From assembly GCA_012510445.1 (NCBI GenBank), contig JAAZIA010000002.1:1-64000 (forward strand): 64,000 bases of DNA, in the 5' to 3' direction. The stretch is from Bacteroidales bacterium (lineage in GTDB: Bacteria; Bacteroidota; Bacteroidia; Bacteroidales; UBA932). The notes under the pieces are model-generated. The model made no database searches. It saw only the letters and a program-made list of their open reading frames with translations, and was not told where the DNA came from. Below, piece after piece: positions 33,262-42,122 of this stretch. Positions within the stretch are counted from its first letter, which is position 1; each line of letters starts with the position of its first letter. A program made the translations under genes and the position numbers.

Positions 33262-34365
33262 ATGGCAAAGAGAAAACCATATAACTGGCGCATTACTACG
33301 CTAGACAAGTATATTGTCCGGAAGTTTATGGGAACGTATTTTTTTGCCATTCTTATCATCATTGGTATTGTTATCATTTTTGATATCAGCGAAAAAATAG
33401 ATGACTTTGTAGATAAAGAAGCTCCGCTACGTGCTATAGTGGTGAACTATTATATGAATTTCATTCCGTATTTCATGAATATGTTCTCGCCTTTGTTTGT
33501 TTTTATTTCTGTTATTTTTTTTACTTCCAAATTGGCCAGTCATAGCGAGATCATTGCTATGCTAAGCGGGGGAATCAGTTTTAACAGAATCATGTATCCG
33601 TATATTTTGTCAGCTTTGTTTATTGCTCTTTTGTCTTTGGGGTTGAACTGGTTTGTGATACCACCGGCCAACAAAGTGCGTTTACAGTTTGAAGAGCAAT
33701 ACTTAAAAAAACGAACGGAATACAACCGAAACATCCATTATCAGGTAGAGCCCGATACGTATGTATATATGGAATCTTACAATTCATGGAACAGTACAGC
33801 CATACGATTTACTTTAGAATCTTTTAAGGGAAACCAACTTGTGTCTAAGCTTTCTGCCGAGACAGCCCGCTGGGACTCTACTTTGGGAAGGTGGAGGTTG
33901 AATGAATACCATTTGCGGGAGTTTTCAGATACGGCTCATACAGTTACGTGGGGGAAACAGTTAGATACCCTTATTGATCTTACGGGAGCAGACCTGATAA
34001 GAAGGAAAGAGTCTGTGGAACAGTTCAATTTAAGACAGCTAAACCAATTTATTGATACGTTGCGTATGCGGGGTGATGCTAACATCAAATTTGCGTTAAT
34101 ACAGAAAAACTCGCGTCTGGCCATTCCTTTTTCTTCTTTTATTCTTACGATTATGGGAGTAGCCTTATCTTCCAGAAAACGAAGGGGAGGTATTGGATTA
34201 AATATTGGAATTGGTATTGCACTCAGCTTTTCATATATATTGTTTTTAAGGTTTTCAGAGATGTTTGTGCATGCAGATGTCATGTCGCCGGGTATTGCCC
34301 TTTGGATTCCCAACATTTTGTATGCCGTTATTGCTTTTGTACTGTACAGACTGGCTCCTAAATAA
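33262..34365 (+). CDS. LptF/LptG family permease (YjgP/YjgQ type)
   Basis: A 367-residue membrane protein with the family layout: helices at about 20-40, 62-85 and 98-120, a beta-jellyroll domain of about 150 residues outside the membrane, and three C-terminal helices (290-365). LptF and LptG form the channel part of the transporter that moves lipopolysaccharide to the outer membrane. Start KRKPYNWRITTLDKYIVRKFMGTYFFAIL is typical for the Bacteroidota copy next to tgt. A second, longer family member lies at 43098-44546. Confidence 0.92.
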   Translation: MAKRKPYNWRITTLDKYIVRKFMGTYFFAILIIIGIVIIFDISEKIDDFVDKEAPLRAIVVNYYMNFIPYFMNMFSPLFVFISVIFFTSKLASHSEIIAMLSGGISFNRIMYPYILSALFIALLSLGLNWFVIPPANKVRLQFEEQYLKKRTEYNRNIHYQVEPDTYVYMESYNSWNSTAIRFTLESFKGNQLVSKLSAETARWDSTLGRWRLNEYHLREFSDTAHTVTWGKQLDTLIDLTGADLIRRKESVEQFNLRQLNQFIDTLRMRGDANIKFALIQKNSRLAIPFSSFILTIMGVALSSRKRRGGIGLNIGIGIALSFSYILFLRFSEMFVHADVMSPGIALWIPNILYAVIAFVLYRLAPK

Positions 34366-34374
34366 AAGAACCTC

Positions 34375-35325
34375 ATGATACATTTTCTACTGATTGTTGT
34401 TGGATTTGTCTTCTTAACCGGTGGGGCTAACTTACTGGTAAACGGCGCGTCGGGTATGGCCGCCAAAATGAAAATACCTCCTCTTGTTGTAGGGTTGACC
34501 GTGGTGGCTTTTGGTACCTCGGCTCCGGAATTATTGGTTAACGTAGTGGCAGCCATTAAAGGCAGCAGTCAAATTGCCATTACAAACGTATTGGGTAGCA
34601 ATTCTATCAATACATTTGTGATTTTAGGTGTGTCTGCTTTGTTTTATCCGCTGGTAGCACAAAAGTCAACCGTGCGTGCTGAAATTCCTTTAAGTCTTTT
34701 TGCAGCTTTGTCTGTATTGGTTTTGGGTACGGTAAAATTTGTAGGAAAAGCCAATGAACTATCGCTCCTTGACGGTGTGTTTTTACTCGTTTGTTTTGCA
34801 GGATTTATTGGATATACCGTAGGGCTTGCCGGTAAAGGAGAATTGCCTGTTCCGGAAGAAACCAAACCCACAACTATAGGGAAAGCTGTTTTTTTAGTCG
34901 TTGGAGGACTCGTAGCCCTGGGGCTGGGGGCAGAGGTGGTTGTGCGCTCAGCCGTACGTATGGCCGCTCAGTGGGGCGTAAGCGAATCAGTCATAGGCGT
35001 AACGATTGTTGCCTTAGGAACGTCGCTGCCGGAATTGGCAACCTCTGTTGTAGCTGCCATAAAAAAGGAAGCAGATATTGCTGTAGGCAACATCATAGGA
35101 TCTAATATTTTTAATGTCTTTTTTGTGCTGGGCCTGAGTGCCGTCATAAGGCCACTACCAGCCTATCCTAACCTTATTGCGGATGCTTCTGTAGCTGCGT
35201 TAGGTAGCTTGATGGTATTGCTTTTTGTAGGATTAGGCAAAAAACGAACACTTAATCGCCGGCACGGGATCGTTTTGCTTTTAATCTATGCCGTGTATTT
35301 GGCATGGATTATTTACACGTTGTAA
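34375..35325 (+). CDS. Sodium/calcium antiporter, CaCA family
   Basis: A 316-residue inner-membrane exchanger with about ten helices in two inverted halves. The two alpha-repeats that bind the ions are clear: GTSAPELLVNVVAAI ... VLGSNSINTF near residue 45 and GTSLPELATSVVAAI ... IIGSNIFNVF near 220. It resembles YrbG of E. coli. It starts 9 bp after the permease and probably shares its transcript. The convergent nucleoside transporter ends 11 bp away, with no terminator between. Confidence 0.94.
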   Translation: MIHFLLIVVGFVFLTGGANLLVNGASGMAAKMKIPPLVVGLTVVAFGTSAPELLVNVVAAIKGSSQIAITNVLGSNSINTFVILGVSALFYPLVAQKSTVRAEIPLSLFAALSVLVLGTVKFVGKANELSLLDGVFLLVCFAGFIGYTVGLAGKGELPVPEETKPTTIGKAVFLVVGGLVALGLGAEVVVRSAVRMAAQWGVSESVIGVTIVALGTSLPELATSVVAAIKKEADIAVGNIIGSNIFNVFFVLGLSAVIRPLPAYPNLIADASVAALGSLMVLLFVGLGKKRTLNRRHGIVLLLIYAVYLAWIIYTL

Positions 35326-35336
35326 GCACAGAGGCA

Positions 35337-36836
35337 TTATAGGAACATACCTATCATAGAGGCAGAGAGCAAACCGGCCAAGGTGGCTCCCAGAAGGGCT
35401 CTAAATCCAAACTTAGCCAGCAAGTGCCTCTGGTTGGGAGCAATTCCGCCAATGCCTCCTATTTGGATCCCTACCGAGGCAAAATTGGCAAACCCGCAGA
35501 GAACATAAGTAGCTATGATTAAAGATTTGGTGCTGGTAAAGGCACCTGCTTGAATCATTTGTGCCAGACTGCTGTACCCAACGAACTCTGTCATAATCAA
35601 TTTTTCACCCAAAAGGCGCCCTACCAGGGCCAAGTCTTGTCCTGTAACACCGGTAAGCCAGATGACCGGAGCAAATAAATAGGATAAAATGCATTCCAGA
35701 GAAAGGCTGGTGTACATGCCATTTGTCCAGTTAGTAATAAGCGTGTTCAGGTGTGTCCATTGTCCTATCTTTCCAAAGATGTAATTGGCTCCTGCAATAA
35801 GGGCATAAAAGACAAGAAGCATAGCGGCTACATTGGCTGCTAGCTTTAATCCGTCAATAGCACCGTTGGCAATGGAATCCAGGGTGCTTCTGCCCATTTT
35901 TTCTTTAGTTACTTCTACGGTGTTGTCAATCTCTTCTGTTTGGGGAACCATGATTTTTGCCATGGCAATGGCTCCGGGAGCTGCCATTACAGAAGCAGAG
36001 AGCAGGTGTTTTGCAAAGGCAACACTCAGTTGAAGATCACCTCCACCCAGCATGCCAATGTAGGCAGCCAGTACGCCTCCGGCCATAGTACTCATTCCGG
36101 CCGTCATGACAAGCATGATCTCTGACTTTGTCATGGAAGGAACGTAGGCTTTAACTAAAAGCGGAGCTTCTGTTTGTCCCAGAAAGATATTACCGGCCGT
36201 TGAAAGGCTTTCAGCACCGGAAAGGTTCATGAGCTTGGTGAAAACCCATGCCATGGCCCAAACCACTTTCTGGATGATCCCCCAGTAAAAAAGTAAGGAA
36301 GTAAGGGCAGAAAAGAATATGATGGTGGGCAATATCTGAAAAGCAAAGATGTACCCGAATTTATCCATATCCATGAGCGACCCGAACAGAAATTCGGAAC
36401 CGGCTTTTGTCCAGTCCAACACTTTTACAAAAGCCTTTCCAAACACTTCAAATACCGTTTGTACTGCGGGAACTGACAAAATCCCTATGGCTATGAGCAG
36501 TTGCAGGGCCAAGGCAATACCTACTGTTTTCCAATTGATTTTCTTTCTGTTTGTGCTGAACAAAAAAGCTATGAGCAAGATGGATATCAATCCTAAAAGT
36601 CCGCGCAGAATGGAACGGATGTTAAATACAAACTGACGGTCTTGCAAAATGCTTTTGTAGGGATGTTCTGCTGCAGAGACTTGGTGAGGAGAAGCAGCAG
36701 GCAAGGTGTCGCCGTCAACAGGTAGAACGTTAGAGGTAGCGGACAGCGTGTCTGCCCATGTACAGGTTGGTTCTGTAGCAGAAAGCTGACCGGGTAGCCA
36801 TGCTGCAACCAGAAGCAAGAGGAGTATTTTTTTCAC
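35337..36836 (-). CDS. Concentrative nucleoside transporter (NupC/CNT family)
   Basis: A 499-residue inner-membrane symporter for nucleosides driven by Na+ or H+. After a signal-like N-terminus and an extracytoplasmic stretch (to about 70) come the CNT helices. Signatures are GQTEAPLLVKAYV near 215, MTAGMSTMAGGVLAAYIGMLGG near 245, and the substrate-binding EFVGYSSLA near 430 with FANFASVGIQIGGIG near 460. The extra N-terminal segment is common in the phylum. Promoter box at 36863-36870. Confidence 0.94.
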   Translation of the reverse strand: MKKILLLLLVAAWLPGQLSATEPTCTWADTLSATSNVLPVDGDTLPAASPHQVSAAEHPYKSILQDRQFVFNIRSILRGLLGLISILLIAFLFSTNRKKINWKTVGIALALQLLIAIGILSVPAVQTVFEVFGKAFVKVLDWTKAGSEFLFGSLMDMDKFGYIFAFQILPTIIFFSALTSLLFYWGIIQKVVWAMAWVFTKLMNLSGAESLSTAGNIFLGQTEAPLLVKAYVPSMTKSEIMLVMTAGMSTMAGGVLAAYIGMLGGGDLQLSVAFAKHLLSASVMAAPGAIAMAKIMVPQTEEIDNTVEVTKEKMGRSTLDSIANGAIDGLKLAANVAAMLLVFYALIAGANYIFGKIGQWTHLNTLITNWTNGMYTSLSLECILSYLFAPVIWLTGVTGQDLALVGRLLGEKLIMTEFVGYSSLAQMIQAGAFTSTKSLIIATYVLCGFANFASVGIQIGGIGGIAPNQRHLLAKFGFRALLGATLAGLLSASMIGMFL

Positions 36837-36862
36837 AAAGGCTTGTTTTTAAGTTGTCTGGA

Positions 36863-36870
36863 CAAAGATA
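36863..36870 (-). promoter_or_regulatory. -7 box of nucleoside transporter gene
   Basis: TATCTTTG on the minus strand, 26 nt before the ATG at 36836; divergent from the box at 36881-36888. Confidence 0.4.
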
Positions 36871-36880
36871 AACAAAATGC

Positions 36881-36888
36881 TAACTTTG
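36881..36888 (+). promoter_or_regulatory. -7 box of GSCFA gene
   Basis: TAACTTTG ends 5 nt before the ATG at 36894, predicting a leaderless mRNA. No -33 element at the normal distance. Confidence 0.45.
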
Positions 36889-36893
36889 TGTCT

Positions 36894-37829
36894 ATGGAAT
36901 GGCAAACTAAAGTGGCAGTAGAGCCATTGAAAAACCGTTTTTCTTACGCATCACGTTTTCTGTTTACGGGCTCTTGTTTTGCACAAGAACTGGCAGAAAA
37001 AATGCAGGATTTACATTTTCAAGTAGCACCGGATGCCTTTGGAGCTTTGTTTAACCCGGCATCTATAGTGTCTGCATTGGAACGGCTGGAAGGGGCTGTG
37101 CCTTTTAACGCTTCTGAGGTTAGAAAATTTCCTTACGGAGCATACGGGTCTTTTAGTCACCATACGTTGTTTTCTAAGAAGAACGCCGCTGCTTTTCTAG
37201 AACATGCCAATGCTCGGTTGCAAGAAACTGCTGTTTTTTTCGAAAAGACAAATACGGTAATTCTTACGTTAGGAACTGCCTGGGTCTATTTGTATGAAGG
37301 AAAAGCCGTAGCCAATTGTCATAAATTGCCGGGGCATTATTTTGAGCGAGTTTTTTTGGAGCCGGAGCAAATAGTTGATTTAATGACACCTGTACTGCAA
37401 AGAAACCTAGACAAATTGTGGGTTTTGACCGTGAGCCCTGTTCGTCACTTGGGAGAGGGGGCGCATGGGAACCAACTGAGTAAAGCTTCGCTGCTTCTAG
37501 CTACTGAATATTTGCAGAAATTATTTGACAATATATACTATTTCCCTTCTTATGAGATAGTTATGGACCAATTGAGGGACTACAGGTTTTATGGACCGGA
37601 CCGTTGTCACCTAACTCAAGAGGCCACAAATTACATTTTAAAAACATTTATAAAAGTGGCACTAGATGAAAATACAATCCAACTGTCAGAAAAAGTAGAG
37701 AAACTAAACAAATCACTCTTACACAAACCGTTTCTTTCTTTTACAGAAGAGCATGCTTTATTTGTGAAAAAACTTGATAAACAAAGGGATAAATTGTTGA
37801 AAACTATTGCAAATAAAAGAAATTTATAA
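36894..37829 (+). CDS. GSCFA domain protein
   Basis: A 311-residue cytoplasmic protein of the GSCFA family, named for the motif seen here at 26-30 in FTGSCFAQEL. The family is related to SGNH/GDSL hydrolases: the Ser of GSC, the VSPVRH block and the late D-x-x-H (GPDRCHLT) could form an active site, but no substrate is known. The ATG at 36894 is used because the motif spacing fits and a -7 box lies just upstream; the frame runs 17 codons further upstream through the promoter. Confidence 0.9.
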   Translation: MEWQTKVAVEPLKNRFSYASRFLFTGSCFAQELAEKMQDLHFQVAPDAFGALFNPASIVSALERLEGAVPFNASEVRKFPYGAYGSFSHHTLFSKKNAAAFLEHANARLQETAVFFEKTNTVILTLGTAWVYLYEGKAVANCHKLPGHYFERVFLEPEQIVDLMTPVLQRNLDKLWVLTVSPVRHLGEGAHGNQLSKASLLLATEYLQKLFDNIYYFPSYEIVMDQLRDYRFYGPDRCHLTQEATNYILKTFIKVALDENTIQLSEKVEKLNKSLLHKPFLSFTEEHALFVKKLDKQRDKLLKTIANKRNL

Positions 37830-37837
37830 TAGATTTG
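37807..37837 (+). promoter_or_regulatory. Promoter of HU gene
   Basis: TTG (37807-37809), 20-bp spacer, TAGATTTG (37830-37837), about 47 bp before the HU ATG. The -33 part overlaps the end of the GSCFA gene. Confidence 0.6.
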
Positions 37838-37884
37838 TGGCAATTGACCTATGAAATTCAATAATTAACCTAATTATTACTATT

Positions 37885-38142
37885 ATGAACAAAGCAGATC
37901 TTATTGCCGCTATGGCTGCTGAATCCGGACTATCTAAAGTAGACTCAAAAAAAGCATTAGACGCATTTCTGGCTGCGACCACAAAAGCACTAAAAAATGG
38001 CGAGAGAGTTACACTGGTAGGGTTTGGCTCATTTGTTGTAGCAGAGAGGGGAGAAAGAATGGGTAGAAACCCCCGCACCGGTGCCGCAATTAAAATTGAG
38101 GCAAAAAAAGTTGTAAAATTCAGACCCAGTATTGAATTATAA
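37885..38142 (+). CDS. hup: HU-type DNA-binding protein
   Basis: An 85-residue histone-like protein that bends and compacts DNA. The dimer helices (MNKADLIAAMAAESGLSKVDSKKALDAFLAATTKALKNGERVTL) are followed by the signature GFGSFVVAERGERMGRNPRTGAAIKIEAKKVVKFRPS, containing the DNA-binding arm. Slightly shorter than the usual 90 residues. It has its own promoter and terminator, so it is a single-gene unit. Confidence 0.97.
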   Translation: MNKADLIAAMAAESGLSKVDSKKALDAFLAATTKALKNGERVTLVGFGSFVVAERGERMGRNPRTGAAIKIEAKKVVKFRPSIEL

Positions 38143-38182
38143 CAACGCCACTGTATTGGCCTGAAATAAATCAGAAGTAAAC

Positions 38183-38209
38183 AAGGAGGACGGGGACGTT
38201 CTCCTTTTT
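38183..38209 (+). terminator. Intrinsic terminator after HU gene
   Basis: AAGGAGGACG pairs with CGTTCTCCTT (38183-38206, one G-T pair) around a GGGA loop, followed by a T run to 38209. Confidence 0.88.
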
Positions 38210-38226
38210 ATGTATGTAATAGGTAA

Positions 38227-40587
38227 ATGAAGCGGTTTTCCCTTGTTATAATCAGTGTTGTCCTGTTTTTGGGACAGATGGTAATGACAGCCAGTCCTAT
38301 ATATGCTCAAGAGTATTTTACATGCTCCGGTAAGGTATTGGATGCAGTTAATGGAGAAACGCTTCAGGGAGCTGTGGTAAAGGTGTCTGACGGAACAGGA
38401 TCCTGGACCTTAACTGATGTAAGAGGACAATTTTCTCTCAGATTGCCAAAGGGCGAAATTGTGCTTGAGGTTACATATATTGGCTACAAACCTAAACAAT
38501 CCCGGTTGTATCTGGATGCGAACAAAGACCTGCTTTATTTCTTGACTCCTTTCTCTTACTACCTCCATGGAATTACCGTTTTTGCAGAAAGTCCGGCCCA
38601 TCGGCTTAGAAAGGCCGAGATGAGCATTGAGCGCGTAGATGCTCAGGTAGTCCGGCGTGTTCCTACGTTGTTTGGCGAGACAGACTTGCTGAAAGTAGTA
38701 CAGATGCTCCCCGGCGTACAATCTGCTTCTGAAGGAAGCAGTGGATTTATTGTACGCGGAGGCAGTCCGGATCAAAACTTAATTCTATTTGATAACGCAA
38801 CACTGTATAATGTATCGCATATGCTGGGGTTTTTTTCTGTTTTCAATACAGATGCTGTAAGAACCATGACTTTATACAAAGGCGATATACCGGCACGGTA
38901 CGGAGGCAGACTCTCGTCTTTGTTAGATGTAATACCGGCAGACGGAACAAGTCGCTTTTCTTTGGACGGAGGCATTGGGCTTATTTCAAGCAGGCTTTCT
39001 GCGAGCGGGAGACTGGGCGGAGATAACCTGACCTACCTGGTAGCGGGACGTAGAACGTATGCAGATCTGTTTCTTCCGCTAGCTAAAAACGAACTAATTC
39101 GCAATACGGTATTACATTTTTATGATCTCAACGGACGTTTGCGCTGGAGAGTCAACGACAAGAACTTTTTGCATCTGACTTTATACCATGGAAAAGACAG
39201 GTTTAAGATGTCAGATATGGGACTGCATTTTGGGAATTCGGCGGCTACTCTTCATTGGAATCATTTCTTTTCAGATTCTTTCTTTTTAAAGGTGTACACT
39301 ACTTATACAAACTACAATTACGATTTCTACGGCAAAACGACTGAAATGTCTATGGACTGGATTTCTCGTGTGCAAGACGCCGGGTTACGAGTAGATTTTT
39401 CTTACCAACTGACAACTGATCACTTGTTTGAATTTGGATATACGTCAAATTTTCAATGGTTTCAACCGGGTCAGGTAATTGGGAAAAGCGATATGAATTC
39501 GGGGCCGCAAATAGAGCAGGACATAACCATGTCGCGGAGACAGGGCTTTGTGAACGTGCTTTACTTTTCCAACGAACATAAATTTCCCGACCAACGGCTG
39601 GAGGTACGTTATGGATTAAGATTCACAAGGTTTGATAACGTGGGTCCCACAACGCTTTACAAAGTTGACTCTGCTTATAATTTATTAGAAGACGAAGGGG
39701 AAGTTATACCTTCCGGTCGGTTTTTTCACAACAGGCATGGCTGGGAACCCAGGGTGGGAATCTCTTTTTTAGCTACGCCTAATATTTCCATAAAAGCCTC
39801 TTATTCAAGGACAAGTCAATACGTACACTTGCTCTCTTTCTCCTCTGCAGGGTCTCCTTTAGAAATTTGGATTCCCTCGGGCCCTTCTATTGCCCCGCAG
39901 ACTTCACATCAAGTGTCGGCCGGTGTATTTGCCACCCTTTTTGGCAAGAATTACGAAGCCTCGGCAGAAGTGTTTTATAGAAACCTGGATAACGTACTTG
40001 ATTTTAAAGAGCATCCTAACTTGTTGCTTTACGATAAGATAGAAACAGAGCTTAGGTATGGGAAGGGGAAAGGCTACGGATTAGAGTTTCTGATTAAAAG
40101 AAATAACCAAGATTTGAGTGGTTGGATAAGTTATACCTGGTCAAGGGCTTTCAGAACCATACCGGAAGTAAACGAAGGAAAGCCTTATAGGGCTCCTTCA
40201 GACAGACCACACAACGTGAATGTAGTGTTGTTTTATGATATTACCAGACGATTGCAAGTTTCTGTTAATTGGATATATGCTACGGGACAGCCCATTACTT
40301 TGCCGGAAGGGCGCTATTGGTTCTTTAACGAACTGGTACCTGTATATACAGAAAGAAACTCCTACCGTATGCCCGATTACCATAGAATGGATGCTTCCCT
40401 TAATATCCGTCTGGAAAAACCGGGCAAGCGCTGGAAACATGCCATCAATGTATCTGTTTATAACTTGTATGGAAGGAAAAATCCATGGGCTGTCAATTAC
40501 CGTATGCGGCCCACGGGAGAACAATACCTGGAAATGACGTATCTTTTTAGTGTAGTTCCTTCCATTACCTGGAATTTTAGTTTTTGA
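38227..40587 (+). CDS. TonB-dependent outer-membrane receptor
   Basis: A 786-residue outer-membrane protein. Signal peptide 1-28 ends IYAQ, then a carboxypeptidase-regulatory-like beta domain (about 30-115), a plug domain (about 120-230, VQMLPGVQSASEGSSGFIVRGGSPDQNLILFDNATLYN) and a beta-barrel ending in aromatic SITWNFSF. It is shorter than SusC proteins and is paired with a DUF4249 lipoprotein rather than SusD, a common arrangement in the phylum. The ligand is unknown. No promoter box was found; it starts 18 bp after the HU terminator. Confidence 0.93.
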   Translation: MKRFSLVIISVVLFLGQMVMTASPIYAQEYFTCSGKVLDAVNGETLQGAVVKVSDGTGSWTLTDVRGQFSLRLPKGEIVLEVTYIGYKPKQSRLYLDANKDLLYFLTPFSYYLHGITVFAESPAHRLRKAEMSIERVDAQVVRRVPTLFGETDLLKVVQMLPGVQSASEGSSGFIVRGGSPDQNLILFDNATLYNVSHMLGFFSVFNTDAVRTMTLYKGDIPARYGGRLSSLLDVIPADGTSRFSLDGGIGLISSRLSASGRLGGDNLTYLVAGRRTYADLFLPLAKNELIRNTVLHFYDLNGRLRWRVNDKNFLHLTLYHGKDRFKMSDMGLHFGNSAATLHWNHFFSDSFFLKVYTTYTNYNYDFYGKTTEMSMDWISRVQDAGLRVDFSYQLTTDHLFEFGYTSNFQWFQPGQVIGKSDMNSGPQIEQDITMSRRQGFVNVLYFSNEHKFPDQRLEVRYGLRFTRFDNVGPTTLYKVDSAYNLLEDEGEVIPSGRFFHNRHGWEPRVGISFLATPNISIKASYSRTSQYVHLLSFSSAGSPLEIWIPSGPSIAPQTSHQVSAGVFATLFGKNYEASAEVFYRNLDNVLDFKEHPNLLLYDKIETELRYGKGKGYGLEFLIKRNNQDLSGWISYTWSRAFRTIPEVNEGKPYRAPSDRPHNVNVVLFYDITRRLQVSVNWIYATGQPITLPEGRYWFFNELVPVYTERNSYRMPDYHRMDASLNIRLEKPGKRWKHAINVSVYNLYGRKNPWAVNYRMRPTGEQYLEMTYLFSVVPSITWNFSF

Positions 40588-40595
40588 AGACGAAA

Positions 40596-41477
40596 ATGAG
40601 ATTTATAGAAAAAATAGCATCGGTATTGTTTCTTCTTTTTATCCTCTTGGGAGGCTGTACTTCTCTTTTGGATCTAAAAAGTGAAGGCATGGAGCCGCGT
40701 TTGGTAATTACGGGGGTCCTTTCTACAGAGCCGCAGACGCATGTAATAGAAATCTCTGCTACAGTACCTTATTTTGGAATGGATTTACCAGTAAACATTC
40801 AGGCAGAAGAAGTACGAATTAACGGCGAGCCTCTGGTATGGGATGGTTCGATGTATCTAACCGAGAGTACATTTGCAGCCAAAGAAGGAGAAACGTATTT
40901 GCTGGAGGTGTGGATAGATTTTGACGGGGATGGAGAAACGGAGTATTATTGGGCTACTACTACTGTGCCTTACACTCATCCCTTAGAATCACTCAGCCTA
41001 AGGTCACTTATGCCTTCCGGCAACGACACACCTTTTCTGCTGATGGCAGGATTCCATGATACTCCGGGAGAAGATTATTACGGAGCAGCACTCTGGATCA
41101 ATAATGTGTTGTATAGCAACAGGATTTTACGCTATTACATTCACAGCCTGAATGAGTACACTCAAGACGGAGAATACTTACGTTATCCCATTCCGGAATG
41201 GATCATAACCAGTTCTTTGATCTGGGATAATCAGCAAACGTTTGATTTGTATGCCGGGGACGTACTTACCGTTGATCTTCAGACCTTAAGTAAAGAATAC
41301 TACCTGTATTTGCAGCAGGCAAAAATTGAAAAGAACCAACATTTCCCCTTGTTTTCGGGTCCCAGAGGTAACGTAGTCGGAAATATCGAAGGAGGAGCTT
41401 TAGGTATTTTTGGTTCTTATGCCGGCAGTCGAAAATCAGTAACTCTGCCTGAGTGCCCAGGTCTGCCATCCAGATAA
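40596..41477 (+). CDS. DUF4249 lipoprotein
   Basis: A 293-residue lipoprotein (lipobox LLGGC, C21) of the DUF4249 family, which typically follows a TonB receptor and is thought to be its surface partner. Family marks are RLVITGVLSTEPQTHVIEISATVPY near the N-terminus and QTLSKEYYLYLQQ near the end. The ATG at 40596 is preferred to a TTG at 40584 that overlaps the receptor stop. Its last 42 bp overlap the convergent thiamine pyrophosphokinase gene. Confidence 0.87.
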   Translation: MRFIEKIASVLFLLFILLGGCTSLLDLKSEGMEPRLVITGVLSTEPQTHVIEISATVPYFGMDLPVNIQAEEVRINGEPLVWDGSMYLTESTFAAKEGETYLLEVWIDFDGDGETEYYWATTTVPYTHPLESLSLRSLMPSGNDTPFLLMAGFHDTPGEDYYGAALWINNVLYSNRILRYYIHSLNEYTQDGEYLRYPIPEWIITSSLIWDNQQTFDLYAGDVLTVDLQTLSKEYYLYLQQAKIEKNQHFPLFSGPRGNVVGNIEGGALGIFGSYAGSRKSVTLPECPGLPSR

Positions 41478-42122
41478 GAGTGGTAGAAACACGAGCAGCG
41501 GACCGTGTGCAAATTCCAATTGAAGCAGGTCTTCTGTACATTCGTTTAGCGTAGCTTTCCACAAGGCATCAAAAATGACATTTTCTACCGGATACATCAC
41601 GCCTTTTGCTCGTAATTTCATGGCCGGGTTCAGGGCAAAGAAAGATACAGGTAATCCCGGAATACACGGAACAGAGACAGCCGTAAAAAGACCCGTGGAC
41701 CCGGAAGATTCTTTAGAGGCAACAAATGTATAGAAAATTCCATGGTCTGTGACCATACGAACGCTGTCCATCAGGCAGGCATATGTACCCAGAAGCGAAA
41801 TGTTACCCAAGGTATGGTCTTCCCTTAGCCCGGTAGCTCCCAAAATAGTGATGTTGCGTATGCCTTGTTTGTGACAATAGAGTACGGCTTTTGTCAAATC
41901 GTTGTTTTCTTGGTTGAGGTCTCTGATAAGACGAGATTTGTATTTGACTTGCAGGTTTTTGGACAAAGAGTCAATATCGCCTACTATTTTGTAGGGGATC
42001 TTTCCCTGTAATTGGTTTACTGCACCGTCTGTACAAATGAGTATTTTGGCCGTTTGCAGTAATTGCAGCGGGTAGGGATGGGTTGGGTAGGTTCCTTGTG
42101 CCAGTATGACGGCTTCTTTCAT
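41436..42122 (-). CDS. Thiamine diphosphokinase
   Basis: A 228-residue enzyme transferring pyrophosphate from ATP to thiamine to make the cofactor TPP. Motifs are CTDGA (30-34), the metal-binding VGDIDSL (47-53), ENNDLTKAV and ILGATGLREDHTLGN. The C-terminal beta domain is complete (GVMYPVENV). Its ATG overlaps the fmt stop by 4 bp, placing it last in the alaS-lptF/G-fmt operon. No TPP riboswitch was seen upstream of the operon. Confidence 0.92.
   Translation of the reverse strand: MKEAVILAQGTYPTHPYPLQLLQTAKILICTDGAVNQLQGKIPYKIVGDIDSLSKNLQVKYKSRLIRDLNQENNDLTKAVLYCHKQGIRNITILGATGLREDHTLGNISLLGTYACLMDSVRMVTDHGIFYTFVASKESSGSTGLFTAVSVPCIPGLPVSFFALNPAMKLRAKGVMYPVENVIFDALWKATLNECTEDLLQLEFAHGPLLVFLPLLSGWQTWALRQSY

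Noticed and set aside
33014-33280. Cys/Phe/Leu-rich minus-strand reading frames
   Set aside because: They are translations of the 13-bp tandem repeat, open in all frames because the unit lacks stops; composition is not protein-like and they overlap real genes.
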